The notes: generated by a model not told the origin, from the sequence alone. 64,000 nt of DNA from Aridibacter famidurans (GCA_024103495.1 JAGFIQ010000108.1:24946-88945); one strand, 5' to 3'; positions 18,479 through 28,259 are shown, counted from the first letter of the stretch. Numbers and translations: made by a program.

Positions 18479-20380
18479 TCAGCGGATCGGATCACGCAAA
18501 ACGATCTCCGCAGCCTCGCGAGCCGCGTCGGCCGCTTCCGGCTTCGAAGAGCGCAAATGCGCGATCTGCATCAACGCTTCGCCGGTTCTCGAGAGCAGTC
18601 TCACGAGGTCGCCTTCTTCGGCCCTTGTGTTCCGGACCAAGCTGTCCCAGGTCGAACCGCGTGCCCAGTTCTCGGCGGTAGCCGCCGCCGAAAGATTGAT
18701 CTCGTCCGCCGGTTCGACCCCGAGTTCCCATTCCACACGCGATACGTCGAAGATGACATCCTCGAACGCCGTCAGCACGCCCAGCAGTTTGGGGGACGGG
18801 TCCAGACTTCCGTAATCCCTGTCCGGATCCGCCGCAAGTGCTGCCATGAACCCTGCGACCTCTCCGATCTCCAGTTTCGCGTAGAGATCTTCCTTCAGCG
18901 CCTCGCCGACAAGCAGAGGTCGGTCGAGCCTGAGGTCAGCCAGCCATTTCCCATCGTCCGTCACAGACTGCGCCGCGAAATCCAGATAGCCGTAATAATC
19001 CAGCACTCTCGCTCTCTGCTCGAAAGGCGTCCAGATACCGCTTCTGAGCCCCTCGATGTCGCGCAGGACAAGCTCGTATCCGAACACCCTCTCGGCGCTC
19101 TGCCAGAGCAGGGCTTCCGCGGCCTCGTGTTTCTCGCGGTCCAGGCCGTCCGGTACCATCTTTGCCAGAAGGCCCTCGATCAACTTCACCGCTTCTTTCG
19201 GATCTTCTTTCTTCAACGAGGGCTTCGGTTCACGCAGGACAGGGTTTCGGCCTTCGTAGATGTCGTCGAACGCTGTGTCGATCGAGTTCTCATCCAGCGG
19301 ATATTTCTTCGCATAGACTCGGCCGATCTTAGAAAGCGAGATCGAGGTCCCGCGGCCGTCATCGCGCATCGCCATCACCTTGTCGCCGAATACGTTGAGC
19401 ACAAGAAGAAACTGTCGTCCGCTCTTGCTTTTGGAGACGATCCGCCCCTCCGAGACATTCTCCTTCAGCCAGGCGTAGCGGATTTGAGATCGCGTTTCCG
19501 GAAGTTTTTCTTCAAGCCGGCTCTTTGCGGCTGCAAGCCTTTCGAATCCGATCGCGTTCTCGACCGGGATCGAGATTCCGTCAACGTTCAGTTCCCTGTC
19601 CAGCTTCTTCTTCTTCTTCTCCGCCTTGTCCTCGAGCGAAGCGATCCGGTGCGAAATGTCGCGGAAGGCGAAGCTCCGTTCCGCGATGTCGCGCACCTGG
19701 TCGAAATTGCCGAAGGCGTCGAGCAGGTTCAGGAGGTTCGTGTACGTTGCTCTGAACTTGCTTTCGAGCGGATCCGCGGGCGAGTCCAGTAGTTCGGCGA
19801 TCTTTCCCGGATCCTGGAACTTGCCCGGAGCGAGCACTATGAAGCCGACGTTGTCCTTTCCGCGCCGCCCGGCGCGCCCAGTCATCTGCTGCAGCTCGCT
19901 CGCCATAAGCGGCCGCCAGCCGTCGTTTCCTCGAGTGTCCGCATTTGCCACCACGACGGTCCGGGCCGGGAAATCGACTCCTGCCGCTACCGTTGAAGTC
20001 GCGAAGATGGCGTTCAGAAGCCCGGCCGACATCATCGATTCGACCAGAAGTTTCCAGGAAGGCAGGTGACCCGCGTGATGCGACGCAATACCGGCGTTGA
20101 CGAGAATACTCCGGTGCTTGTGGCGTCGCACTTCCGGATTGTCCTCGGCGTACCGGTCGAACATCGATTGCCGTTCGGACTGTTTCGAGAGGTCGGCCCG
20201 GAAGGTCCTGTCGAGCGCGACTTCGGTCGCCGACTCGTCGCATTTTCTTCTGGAGGGCACGAAAACGATCGCGGGCAGGAGATTGTGGTTCCTGAGTGCC
20301 GTGATCAGCCTCGGGGGCGGAATGTCGGGAAGATCGTACCTCACGGCGGGAATGTTACCGCAAAAAGAGCCCCGACACAC
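18479..20380 (-). CDS. Ski2-like DExH helicase, C-terminal fragment (RecA2 lobe and accessory domains)
   Basis: An ORF of 633 codons beginning with GTG at 20380; homology-like sequence starts only at V13 (GTG at 20344, V-R-Y-D-L-P-D). It holds motif IV (AIVFVPSRR), motif V (FATSTVAAGVDFP) and motif VI (QQMTGRAGRRG), plus a long C-terminal region, but no Walker A and no DExH box. Those are in the ORF at 25816-26667 on the same strand. Joined (N half ending G-Y-R, this half resuming R-Y-D-L-P-D), they make a normal Ski2/Mtr4-like RNA helicase of about 900 residues. The 5.4-kb gap holds another gene and its terminator. Expression of this half is doubtful, though the frame is undamaged. Confidence 0.88.
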   Translation of the reverse strand: MCRGSFCGNIPAVRYDLPDIPPPRLITALRNHNLLPAIVFVPSRRKCDESATEVALDRTFRADLSKQSERQSMFDRYAEDNPEVRRHKHRSILVNAGIASHHAGHLPSWKLLVESMMSAGLLNAIFATSTVAAGVDFPARTVVVANADTRGNDGWRPLMASELQQMTGRAGRRGKDNVGFIVLAPGKFQDPGKIAELLDSPADPLESKFRATYTNLLNLLDAFGNFDQVRDIAERSFAFRDISHRIASLEDKAEKKKKKLDRELNVDGISIPVENAIGFERLAAAKSRLEEKLPETRSQIRYAWLKENVSEGRIVSKSKSGRQFLLVLNVFGDKVMAMRDDGRGTSISLSKIGRVYAKKYPLDENSIDTAFDDIYEGRNPVLREPKPSLKKEDPKEAVKLIEGLLAKMVPDGLDREKHEAAEALLWQSAERVFGYELVLRDIEGLRSGIWTPFEQRARVLDYYGYLDFAAQSVTDDGKWLADLRLDRPLLVGEALKEDLYAKLEIGEVAGFMAALAADPDRDYGSLDPSPKLLGVLTAFEDVIFDVSRVEWELGVEPADEINLSAAATAENWARGSTWDSLVRNTRAEEGDLVRLLSRTGEALMQIAHLRSSKPEAADAAREAAEIVLRDPIR

Positions 20381-20410
20381 GGAAGAGCCGGAGGCGCTCC
20401 TGTGCCGGGG
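20362..20410 (-). terminator. Terminator of the inserted FG-GAP gene, overlapping the start of the helicase C-half
   Basis: On the minus strand, CCCCGGCACAGGAG and the TTCCGTGTGTCGGGG arm pair imperfectly, followed by CTCTTTTT. The 3' arm lies within the first codons of the helicase C-half counted from the GTG at 20380, so the true start of that ORF would have to be the GTG at 20344. Confidence 0.75.
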
Positions 20411-20431
20411 TCTCGAGGATCGTAAGATCTG

Positions 20432-23400
20432 CTATCTAGAGTATGCGGCCGGCACGGGGATGTCGCCTCCGACACCGAAGTTCCGTATCACAACCCCTCC
20501 GTCGGAGCTCTTGAGGACATACCAGTTTCCTTCCGAAGGCCTGAAAACGCCGATATCGGTCTTGCCGTCGCGATCAAAATCACCGGGAATAGGGACATCG
20601 GTCGCGACTCCCCAGGGTATACCCGTCATCGTCCAGGTCGAGCTCTTCAGAATGTACCAGGTGCCGTTCGAAGGCCGGAAGATCACCGAGTCTGACATGT
20701 TGTCTCCGTCGAAGTCCCCGGTCAGAGGAATATCCCCCTGAGAGCCGAACTGATACGCGCGGAAATCGCCGTCGGTCGAGCGCAGTACGTACCATACACC
20801 CGTCGAAGCACGCCAAACCGCCGGATCGCTCTTCCCGTCACCGTCAAAGTCTCCGGAGACAGGCTGGTCACCGTTTGCCCCGAACTGCCGGTAGTCATAC
20901 GATCCGTCAGACGAACGTCGGATGTACCAGACCCCGTTCTCCGGTCTCCAGACTGCGATGTCGGTTTTTCCGTCTCCGTCGAAGTCTCCCTGAATCGGCT
21001 TGTCCAGCGCGGTTCCCAGCTGGTGGACCTCCATAGAACGGTCGGAACTCCTGTAGATATACCAGGTTCCATTCCGGTACACGGCGTGATCCGTGTTCTC
21101 GTCTCCGTCATAGTTTCCCGGAACAGGTATATCGCCGTAAGCCCCGCCTCCGAACTGCGTGGGACTATAGCTTCCGTCCCGTGAATTCGTCACGTGCCAG
21201 ACGCCGTTCGAAGGCCGCCAAACCGCGAGATCGGATTCGCCGTCTCCGTCGAAATCGGAAGGCTGGATCTGAAGCGTGCCGGTGAAATCGCCCGTCTGAT
21301 CGGTGCTGATCGCAAAGTAATTTCTCTTGTTGGGAGAGAAGGTATAGTTCATCTTCTCTGCCGTCAGCACGTAGCTCTGGAAGGTCTGCACATTCGGGAT
21401 CTCGTAGTTTCCGGAAGCATCCGTTGTGCCGGTGGACGCCGTTTCGCCGTTATCGACCCTCTTTAGCAAGAGCGCGACACCCTCGATCCCGACGCTGTTC
21501 CTGTCAACGATCCTTCCGGAGATCATAACGGGAGGAGGAGCATTTACCGTAATCGACAATTGTACCGAGGTCCGAAGGCCCCCGTTATCGGTAGCGGTCG
21601 CGGTCAGCGTATAACTTCCCGGTGTAGAAGGCTGCCAAAGGACGTCGAGCGTTCCGTTGTTCGACTGGCCGATGGTATTCGAGAAGGTTCCGTCCGTTGC
21701 CGTGACAGTAAGGTGCGACACCGACCCGTCCGCATCCGTGGCGTTCGCAGCTACCCGGACCGCATCAGGGATCGTGTAAACGCCGCCGTCGGAAGGGCTC
21801 GTGAACTGGACCGTCGGCGGCTGGTTGACCGTTGACGCCACGAAATCGATTTTGGAATTGTCGGTCGTTGCGTTTGTGACCGAGAACGACGGTGGTGAAT
21901 ACGTCGTCGCACCCGTAGGCTGCGGCGTGATCGTATAGTCGCCTCCCGCAGGAAGGTTGAAGAACCCGTATGCCCCGAAGATGTTCGTTGTGGAGGTCGC
22001 CGTCTGAGAACCTGTAAGACGCACCGTGATTCCGCGCATTGGATTACCGTTCGAATCTCGTATGTCACCCTGCAGCCTCACGGTCGTCTGCTGTTCCTGT
22101 ACGTGGAACGCCACATTCGACGACCTGTTGAATCTTCCGTTCGAATTCGTTGCAACGGCGAAAACGCTCTGATTTCCCCCCGGTACGCTTTTCCAGTCAA
22201 AGCTGTATGGCGCCTCGGTATCGGTGAAGAGTAGTACGTGGTTACCCGTGTTCGAATAATCGAAGAACTCCACTTTCGAGATAGTGCCCTCGGTAGTAGA
22301 GGCATCGGCAGACAGCGTCACCGTCGGGTTGGCGGGGAACGAAGTGCCGGGTGTCGGGCTGGTCATCGAGACCGTGACAGGATTGTCCTCGATCGCGGAA
22401 AAGTTCTGGTTTGTCCAGTCGATGTAGCCGAGCCAGCCGATCCCCCGGTCCACAGGGTCGAATGTGTATCCGGCCTTCGATGGGGTGATCCGGATACCGT
22501 CTTCAGGCGTCGTTCCCAGATTCGAGAAACTGTAATTGCCGCTTGAGTCGGTGGTCGTGTTCGCCGTGATCTCGGGATTCGTCGTACTAACGAGCGAAAG
22601 CACGACCCCTTCGACGGGCTGGAAGGTAAGGCTGTCGAGTATCCGTCCGGAAATATCGTGGTTGATCGGATCGATCACAAGGTCCACCGAGTCGGATACC
22701 GTTTGGTTCCCTTGCGCATCTGACGCAGTCGCGGTCAGTGTGAAGTCTCCGGCCTGCATCGCGCGCCATTCGGAAGACCAGCCTCCGTTAGCCAGCCACG
22801 CCACCCGGTTTCCGTTCTGGTCCCTGACATCGACGGATCGAACAGGGCCGGTGACTGCAACCGAGATCGGCACGTAGCCGCCTTGTTCGAAATGCTGGCC
22901 CTCTTCCGGACTGGTGAAGCTGACCGACATCGGCGCCGGATCGACGACGAAAATGTGAACCGTCTCGGTCGAAACGCCGCGCAGACCTTTTTCATCGGTC
23001 GGGATCGCGTAAAGCGACCACGTTCCAACGGGCACATTCTGCCAACTGGCAGTGTATGGCGCCTCCGAATCCGTTCCGATCGGGACCCCGCCCGTCGCGT
23101 CCGAGTACGCGACGAAGTCTACCTTCGCGATCGAATGGCCGTCCGGATCTGAAGCGGTGGCCTCGATGTTGATCGTTGCCGGAGCGTCAAACGTCTGCCC
23201 GTGCTGTGGCGTTGTGATCACGCCCTCCGCAGCCCGGTTCCGAAGGATCGTGAAGTCCGCGAACTGGTTTGCGCCGAGATTCGAGAACACGGCGCTCTCC
23301 GGATCGGTGTCATACCCGACCTTTTTAACCTTGACCGTGTAATCTCCGCCTGACGGCAGCCTTCCGAAGAAGTACTGGCCTCCGTTGTAGGGAAGGCTGA

Positions 23401-25714
23401 TCGACCGGTTCACGGTTCCCGTGACCGTCACGACGATCGCCGAATAGTCGTTGTTGAATCCATTGTTCTGGTCCGTAACCGAACCGCTTATCGAGTACCT
23501 GGTCTCGTTCTCGTCCTCAGGACCTATTTTCAAAATGAACGCGTCTTTTGGCGAGGTAGCAGAACCGCCTCCGCGGATCGTCTGGAACGCATCGGGCGTG
23601 ACCGGGACTGTGTAAGCGTGCCCGGTTATGTAAGCGTTGTCGGCCTGGTCGACAGTCAGCGCATAAGCGCCGCCGTCGCCCAGCATCGTCGAGAACACAA
23701 GCGCGGAGGCATCCGGCGCGAGCCTTGTCAGATAGATCCTTCCGGTGCTTCCCGTCAGGGAGTTCCGGAGCGGGAATGTTGAAGGCACATTCGTCTCGCC
23801 GGTGACGAAGACACCGCCGTCGGCCGCGATCCCGATCCCGAATGCCTCGTCTTTGCCCGAGCCTCCAAGGAAAGTAGAAAAGACGAGAGCCGATCCTTCC
23901 GGATTCAGCTTCGTTACAAATGCATCCTCGCCGCCGTTGTAAGTCCGGTCGAACGCTCCCTCGGTTGTCGGAAATCCGGTGTTTTGGGTCTGGCCCGTGA
24001 CATAGATGTTCTGTGCAGCGTCGAGAGCGACCGCGGTCGCACGGTCCGACTGAGTTCCGCCTCCGAGGAATGTTCCGTAAACTATGGAACTTCCCGTCGG
24101 ATCGAGCTTGGCGATGAACCCTTCGATTCCTCCTGTGGACGAAGGCTGATAAGCGCCGGGCGTCGTCGGAAAGCTGGAAGGCGCGGTGCCTGCGACGACC
24201 GCGTTTCCGTTCTGATCGACCGTCGAGGTGTTGATTCCCGCGTCGAAAAGGGTAGAAAAGACCGCCGTTCCCGAGGCATCGAGCCTCACAACATAGCTTC
24301 CGCTGTAGAAAACGCCGCTGCAAGATTGAGGCGAATCGCAAAGCCTCTGTTTGTATGCCCCGGGGGTCGTGGGAAAGTTCGGCGACCCCGCGCGGCCCGC
24401 GAAGACAGCGTCGCCGGTCGAGGCCTCGATCGAAACCGAGCCCCCCGAATCAGTGTTGTTGCCGCCGAGGTAGGTCGAATAGACAAGTGCGGAGCCGTCC
24501 GCAGAAAGCTTCGCTGCGAATACGTCATCGGTTCCGCCGAACGAGGCCTGGAACGCATTCACGGTCGGAAGGTCGGACGACATCGTCGTCCCGGTGAAGA
24601 CGACGCTTCCGTCCGCGTCGACCCTGATATCTTTTCCGGATTCGTTTCCTTCGCGTCCGCCGTAGTAAGTCGAAAAGACCAGCGCTGTCCCATCCGGGTT
24701 CATCTTCGTTACGAACGCGTCGTACCAGAAAGAAGTGGTCGAACCGCTGCGGGGAAGTATCTCGGGCTTCAGGGTTCCCTGAGTCGTCGGGTAGTCGATC
24801 GAAGCCGCCGTTCCGACGATGTAGGCATTATCTTCGGCGTCTACCGCTATGCCTCGGGCTTCGTCGAACTCCGAACCGCCCAGGTAGCTTCCGTAGACCA
24901 GGATCGGATCGATGACCAGGTCCTTTGATCGGTCGAAATCGGCCAGCCGGAACGAAACGACGGCTTCGTTGCTTTCATTCTCAAGCCGGTAATTGCTGGC
25001 GATCTCTTTCTGTGATCCATCCTCGAGCTGGTAGACAAACGGCCTCTTCTGACGGACGTCGCCGACCGCGGTCTTCAGAAGAAGGTCACCTGATCGCTCG
25101 TCGATCTTTGCCTCTTCGATCCCCGAGTACCTCAGCCGTATGCTTTCCGGATCTGCCCCGGGGCTCACGACAAAGTCGTACTCAAGCTCGCGGTTGTTCC
25201 CGTAATAGACGACGTCGATGCCCTCGTAGACCTCTGAGAACCGTACCTTCCTGAAGTTCGGCACGTCCGTGCTCCAACCGCCGGGATCGTTCCCGGTCAG
25301 GTAGTTCGTCCGTCCCTCTAAGCCCTCGACTCCGGTTCCTTTCGCATCGCGGTCGGCGCCTTCGATCGCCATCCGGACGACGGCACGGCCGGGCTGTGCA
25401 GTAGCCGGGTCTCTCAGCGAGAGCACCGCCTCGCCGCCATTCAGGAAAAGAGCGTACCCCTTGCCGCGTGCGAGAAAATCCACTTTCTCATCGGTCTGTC
25501 CGACGTTCGGCTCAAAACTGATCGGAAGCTTGCCGTACTCTTCAAGAGCGCGGAGTTTGCGTTCGCGCAAAGCTTCGCCTTCCGCCGCGAAAGCGTTTCC
25601 GGAATCCGGAAAGGCTTCGTGAAGTTCCGGGCGGAAGTTACTGATCGAAAGGGCGGCCAGGACGAGCAGTCCTGCGGCTGCAAAGAGGATCTTGAGCGAG
25701 ATTCTGTTCTTCAT
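20432..25714 (-). CDS. Giant secreted SBBP/Ig/carboxypeptidase-regulatory/FG-GAP protein lying inside a helicase gene
   Basis: 1760 residues from the ATG at 25714; an upstream ATG at 25774 would add 20 non-signal-like residues. After a signal anchor (about 1-30) comes a DUF7948-like domain (about 45-280, PISFEPNVGQTD). SBBP beta-propeller repeats follow (about 285-740, pattern Y-L-G-G...A-Y-I-V-G). Then come alternating Ig-like and carboxypeptidase-regulatory-like domains (about 745-1450). Seven D-x-D-G-D-type loops form the last part (about 1470-1760). It is an extracellular or surface protein. It sits precisely between the two halves of a helicase and carries its own terminator, which suggests insertion as a self-contained cassette. 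No transposase accompanies it. Confidence 0.85.
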   Translation of the reverse strand: MKNRISLKILFAAAGLLVLAALSISNFRPELHEAFPDSGNAFAAEGEALRERKLRALEEYGKLPISFEPNVGQTDEKVDFLARGKGYALFLNGGEAVLSLRDPATAQPGRAVVRMAIEGADRDAKGTGVEGLEGRTNYLTGNDPGGWSTDVPNFRKVRFSEVYEGIDVVYYGNNRELEYDFVVSPGADPESIRLRYSGIEEAKIDERSGDLLLKTAVGDVRQKRPFVYQLEDGSQKEIASNYRLENESNEAVVSFRLADFDRSKDLVIDPILVYGSYLGGSEFDEARGIAVDAEDNAYIVGTAASIDYPTTQGTLKPEILPRSGSTTSFWYDAFVTKMNPDGTALVFSTYYGGREGNESGKDIRVDADGSVVFTGTTMSSDLPTVNAFQASFGGTDDVFAAKLSADGSALVYSTYLGGNNTDSGGSVSIEASTGDAVFAGRAGSPNFPTTPGAYKQRLCDSPQSCSGVFYSGSYVVRLDASGTAVFSTLFDAGINTSTVDQNGNAVVAGTAPSSFPTTPGAYQPSSTGGIEGFIAKLDPTGSSIVYGTFLGGGTQSDRATAVALDAAQNIYVTGQTQNTGFPTTEGAFDRTYNGGEDAFVTKLNPEGSALVFSTFLGGSGKDEAFGIGIAADGGVFVTGETNVPSTFPLRNSLTGSTGRIYLTRLAPDASALVFSTMLGDGGAYALTVDQADNAYITGHAYTVPVTPDAFQTIRGGGSATSPKDAFILKIGPEDENETRYSISGSVTDQNNGFNNDYSAIVVTVTGTVNRSISLPYNGGQYFFGRLPSGGDYTVKVKKVGYDTDPESAVFSNLGANQFADFTILRNRAAEGVITTPQHGQTFDAPATINIEATASDPDGHSIAKVDFVAYSDATGGVPIGTDSEAPYTASWQNVPVGTWSLYAIPTDEKGLRGVSTETVHIFVVDPAPMSVSFTSPEEGQHFEQGGYVPISVAVTGPVRSVDVRDQNGNRVAWLANGGWSSEWRAMQAGDFTLTATASDAQGNQTVSDSVDLVIDPINHDISGRILDSLTFQPVEGVVLSLVSTTNPEITANTTTDSSGNYSFSNLGTTPEDGIRITPSKAGYTFDPVDRGIGWLGYIDWTNQNFSAIEDNPVTVSMTSPTPGTSFPANPTVTLSADASTTEGTISKVEFFDYSNTGNHVLLFTDTEAPYSFDWKSVPGGNQSVFAVATNSNGRFNRSSNVAFHVQEQQTTVRLQGDIRDSNGNPMRGITVRLTGSQTATSTTNIFGAYGFFNLPAGGDYTITPQPTGATTYSPPSFSVTNATTDNSKIDFVASTVNQPPTVQFTSPSDGGVYTIPDAVRVAANATDADGSVSHLTVTATDGTFSNTIGQSNNGTLDVLWQPSTPGSYTLTATATDNGGLRTSVQLSITVNAPPPVMISGRIVDRNSVGIEGVALLLKRVDNGETASTGTTDASGNYEIPNVQTFQSYVLTAEKMNYTFSPNKRNYFAISTDQTGDFTGTLQIQPSDFDGDGESDLAVWRPSNGVWHVTNSRDGSYSPTQFGGGAYGDIPVPGNYDGDENTDHAVYRNGTWYIYRSSDRSMEVHQLGTALDKPIQGDFDGDGKTDIAVWRPENGVWYIRRSSDGSYDYRQFGANGDQPVSGDFDGDGKSDPAVWRASTGVWYVLRSTDGDFRAYQFGSQGDIPLTGDFDGDNMSDSVIFRPSNGTWYILKSSTWTMTGIPWGVATDVPIPGDFDRDGKTDIGVFRPSEGNWYVLKSSDGGVVIRNFGVGGDIPVPAAYSR

Positions 25715-25815
25715 AATGCAAGGTTCCACGAGCTTGTTGACAGCACAGTGCCCGTCGGCAGCCGTTTGAGACAATTTGTATCGGGGGTCTGTTGAAAAAG
25801 AAGGAAACAGGGAGG

Positions 25816-26667
25816 TCAGCGGTAGCCGCGGCTCTTCCTTCTGAATTGCTCGATCTGGCGGTTGAACTTGCCGTCCTTGCCGAAAAGCGGGAATAACTGA
25901 AGATTAGGGGCAAGGAATGCCGCGCGGAGTTCCACCGGCCGGTCGCCGGCCCGGTCGATCACACGCACCTTGGTCCCACGCGTTTCGCGGATCCAGGCGG
26001 CGAACTCGCCGGCGTTGCCTATGGTCGCGGACAACAAAAGAATGCGGACCCTCGGAGGCGTCAGGATTATCGACTCTTCCCAGACGTGTCCGCGGTAGTC
26101 GTCCGCCAGGTAGTGAGCTTCGTCGAGTATCAGGAAATCGGTATCGATCATCTCTCCGCCGCGAAGCGCGTCGAAAACCTGGTTCCTGTATATTTCGGTC
26201 GTCCCGACGATAAGTGGTGCACGCGAGTTCTCCTTTCTGTCGCCTGTAAGGATCCCGACGTTCCCGGCCCCGAACTCATTACTGAATTCCATGTACTTCG
26301 AATTTGTCAGAGCTTTGAGAGGTGTTGTGTACCAGGCCCGTTTTTTCTGTTCGAGAAGCCGGCGGATCTCTTCTCTCGCGATCCAGGTCTTACCGCTGCC
26401 TGTCGGCGCCGTGACCAGAACATCTTCAGTTTCGATCGCGGCCAGCGCCTCTGTCTGAAAGTCGTCCGGCACGAACGGCGTCGGCTCGGGAGTGCCGATT
26501 CCTGAGAGAAGATCCTCAACCGCCTTCAACTGGGCAGGCGAATACGAAGGTGCGGGCCGCTCTGCAAAATTATCGCGACGCTTCCGTTCACCGCTCTTGC
26601 CGCGTTGTTTGTAGGGCTTGCCCTTCTTTCCGGGGCTACCGGAACTGCGGCGGTCTTTTCGTGCCAT
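25816..26667 (-). CDS. Ski2-like DExH helicase, N-terminal fragment (RecA1 lobe)
   Basis: 283 residues. A basic Lys/Arg/Gly-rich tail (1-40) leads into a RecA1 lobe with Q-motif-like FQTEAL, Walker A APTGSGKT (about 85-92), motif Ia TTPLKAL, the D-E-A-H box (about 174-177) and motif III LLLSAT. It stops with TGA right after FRRKSRGYR. Motifs IV-VI needed for ATP hydrolysis coupling are in the ORF at 18479-20380. On its own this lobe could bind but hardly unwind. No frameshift lies within either half, so the break comes from the 5.4-kb insertion and not from point mutation. Confidence 0.88.
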   Translation of the reverse strand: MARKDRRSSGSPGKKGKPYKQRGKSGERKRRDNFAERPAPSYSPAQLKAVEDLLSGIGTPEPTPFVPDDFQTEALAAIETEDVLVTAPTGSGKTWIAREEIRRLLEQKKRAWYTTPLKALTNSKYMEFSNEFGAGNVGILTGDRKENSRAPLIVGTTEIYRNQVFDALRGGEMIDTDFLILDEAHYLADDYRGHVWEESIILTPPRVRILLLSATIGNAGEFAAWIRETRGTKVRVIDRAGDRPVELRAAFLAPNLQLFPLFGKDGKFNRQIEQFRRKSRGYR

Positions 26668-26831
26668 GAATACGATGTTAATTGTTTGAGGGACCCCTGT
26701 CGAATTCTTTGTCGGCTAACCCAAAAGTGATAACATCAACGATTGCTCCGCAACTATAGGGCGGGGCAGTGCGTCTTAGAGGCTTTAACGCCAACAAGCC
26801 GGTTTTTCTAGCTTCAGACCGTGATAAAGGT

Positions 26832-28121
26832 ATGCAGGACAAGGATTTCCTTCAGGGCTACGAGGTACGTAATCTTGATTTCAGCCCGAGAATGTACAAG
26901 ATCTTCGCGATAGCGGCGATCGTCAATTTCATCGGCCTCTTCGCGATCGGTCAAACGAACATGCTCGCCCAAAGCGCGTGCGAGAGCCCGTTCGTTAACC
27001 GCATCTGCACGGTGCTCGACACGGTCTATTTCAGCAGCAAGATGCTGACGACCGACACCGGCTACGTTGTTGAAGAGTATGCCGAAAGCAAGATCAAGGA
27101 ATCAGACGTGGTCTGGATCGACCAGACGAACGTTGAGCCTTCGCTCACTTATCCAGCAGGCTACTTCCAGATCGCGAACCGGGACGAGCTTGCGATGCTG
27201 GAGCAAAACGGGCTTGAGGCATTTCCCTCCGATCCGATCACGCCGATCCAGCCACCGCCACCGCCGATCCTTCCTCCTTCGAGGCCGAATCTCGACGATC
27301 CGCTTGCGCGGCGCCAAAATCTTCCGAAAAGGAAAGGCAGCCTGATCGAGGGCGATCTTCCGGAAGATACCGATACAAGCGAGGACGGAAAGAATCCGGA
27401 TGACGATACGGTCGCGAACAAAGACAATACCAACGACAAGCCTGAAATAGTCGATCCTCCGGGTTCGGCGCCTGCGGTCGAGATCAACAAGAAGCCGCTT
27501 TATGACTTCGTGGATACAACGCTTGCAAAGGTCAACTCCAACCGTGTCGACCTGCGCCGGCCGTTCAAGGTTGTTATGAACGCTTACATCAACGAAGAGG
27601 GGAGGCTTGATATCGAGAAGTCGCGCTGGATCACTGCGGAGGAAGAAGGCGATCCGGAGATGATCCTTGTCGCAAAGGACGCGGTCGAGAAGTTGGGTGA
27701 CAGCGGCTGGCTGGTTTACCTGACGAAAGCGGACATCAAGAATGTACGAATCGTGTTCTACCAGGACGAGGAGTCTTTGGCGGCGGACGTTACCGCGATA
27801 ATGCCCAATGAGAACCGTGCACGGAGCACTGCAGTGCAGTTCGCGGGCTATATCTCCGCCGCGATCTTCGCTCACAACAACAATATTAAGAAGTTCAAAG
27901 AAGACGAACTGACACTATTGAAGGCGGCAGGTGTCGATAGCGAGCGGAATTTGCTGAAGATCAAGTTCAACCTGAAAAAAGAGGTTGCGCACCCGATCAT
28001 CAACACGAGGCTTCGCGAGTACCAGGCGGACAAGGCAAAGCAGCAAACTACGGGACCGACCCCGAAACAGCCGAACGGCAGCATTGAGAAAGCGAACGCC
28101 GGCAACCGCGCCGACCGTTGA
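26832..28121 (+). CDS. Hypothetical single-pass membrane protein with Pro-rich linker
   Basis: 429 residues from the ATG at 26832; a GTG at 26769 in frame would give 450. A short cytoplasmic N-tail precedes one membrane helix (about 22-45, IFAIAAIVNFIGLFAIG). An exported-looking domain (about 50-150) follows. Next come a Pro/Asp-rich linker (about 152-225) and a C-terminal domain (about 230-400, VDLRRPFKVVMNAYINEEGRLDIEKS). The last resembles the periplasmic TonB-like 'energy transducer' style fold in outline only. I recognise no family. It is divergent from the helicase N-half. Confidence 0.6.
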   Translation: MQDKDFLQGYEVRNLDFSPRMYKIFAIAAIVNFIGLFAIGQTNMLAQSACESPFVNRICTVLDTVYFSSKMLTTDTGYVVEEYAESKIKESDVVWIDQTNVEPSLTYPAGYFQIANRDELAMLEQNGLEAFPSDPITPIQPPPPPILPPSRPNLDDPLARRQNLPKRKGSLIEGDLPEDTDTSEDGKNPDDDTVANKDNTNDKPEIVDPPGSAPAVEINKKPLYDFVDTTLAKVNSNRVDLRRPFKVVMNAYINEEGRLDIEKSRWITAEEEGDPEMILVAKDAVEKLGDSGWLVYLTKADIKNVRIVFYQDEESLAADVTAIMPNENRARSTAVQFAGYISAAIFAHNNNIKKFKEDELTLLKAAGVDSERNLLKIKFNLKKEVAHPIINTRLREYQADKAKQQTTGPTPKQPNGSIEKANAGNRADR

Positions 28122-28259
28122 TCGCTTTGCGATGACTTAAGATCGAACCGGCCGGCCGCCCTGTTCCAGGGAAGCCGGCCTTTCGAGGTTTAAGGCGGGC
28201 GCCGCAGGTCCGGACTTAAGGCTTTCAGGGCGCCTGTTGTAGAATAAACAAGGCTTGGA

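Noticed and set aside
18557..19792. 411-codon plus-strand frame
   Set aside because: Antisense to the helicase C-half; no recognisable domain and Arg/Leu-rich composition.
20432..25714. Intein-like or in-frame insertion in the helicase
   Set aside because: The N-half ends with a TGA stop and the inserted gene has its own start, signal peptide and terminator; there are no splicing motifs.
25816..26667. Helicase break by point frameshift
   Set aside because: The frames are undamaged to the break and resume with the next conserved residues 5.4 kb away.
28240..28245. TAGAAT as a -10 box for the small exported gene
   Set aside because: No acceptable -35 at 16-18 bases; too weak to annotate.
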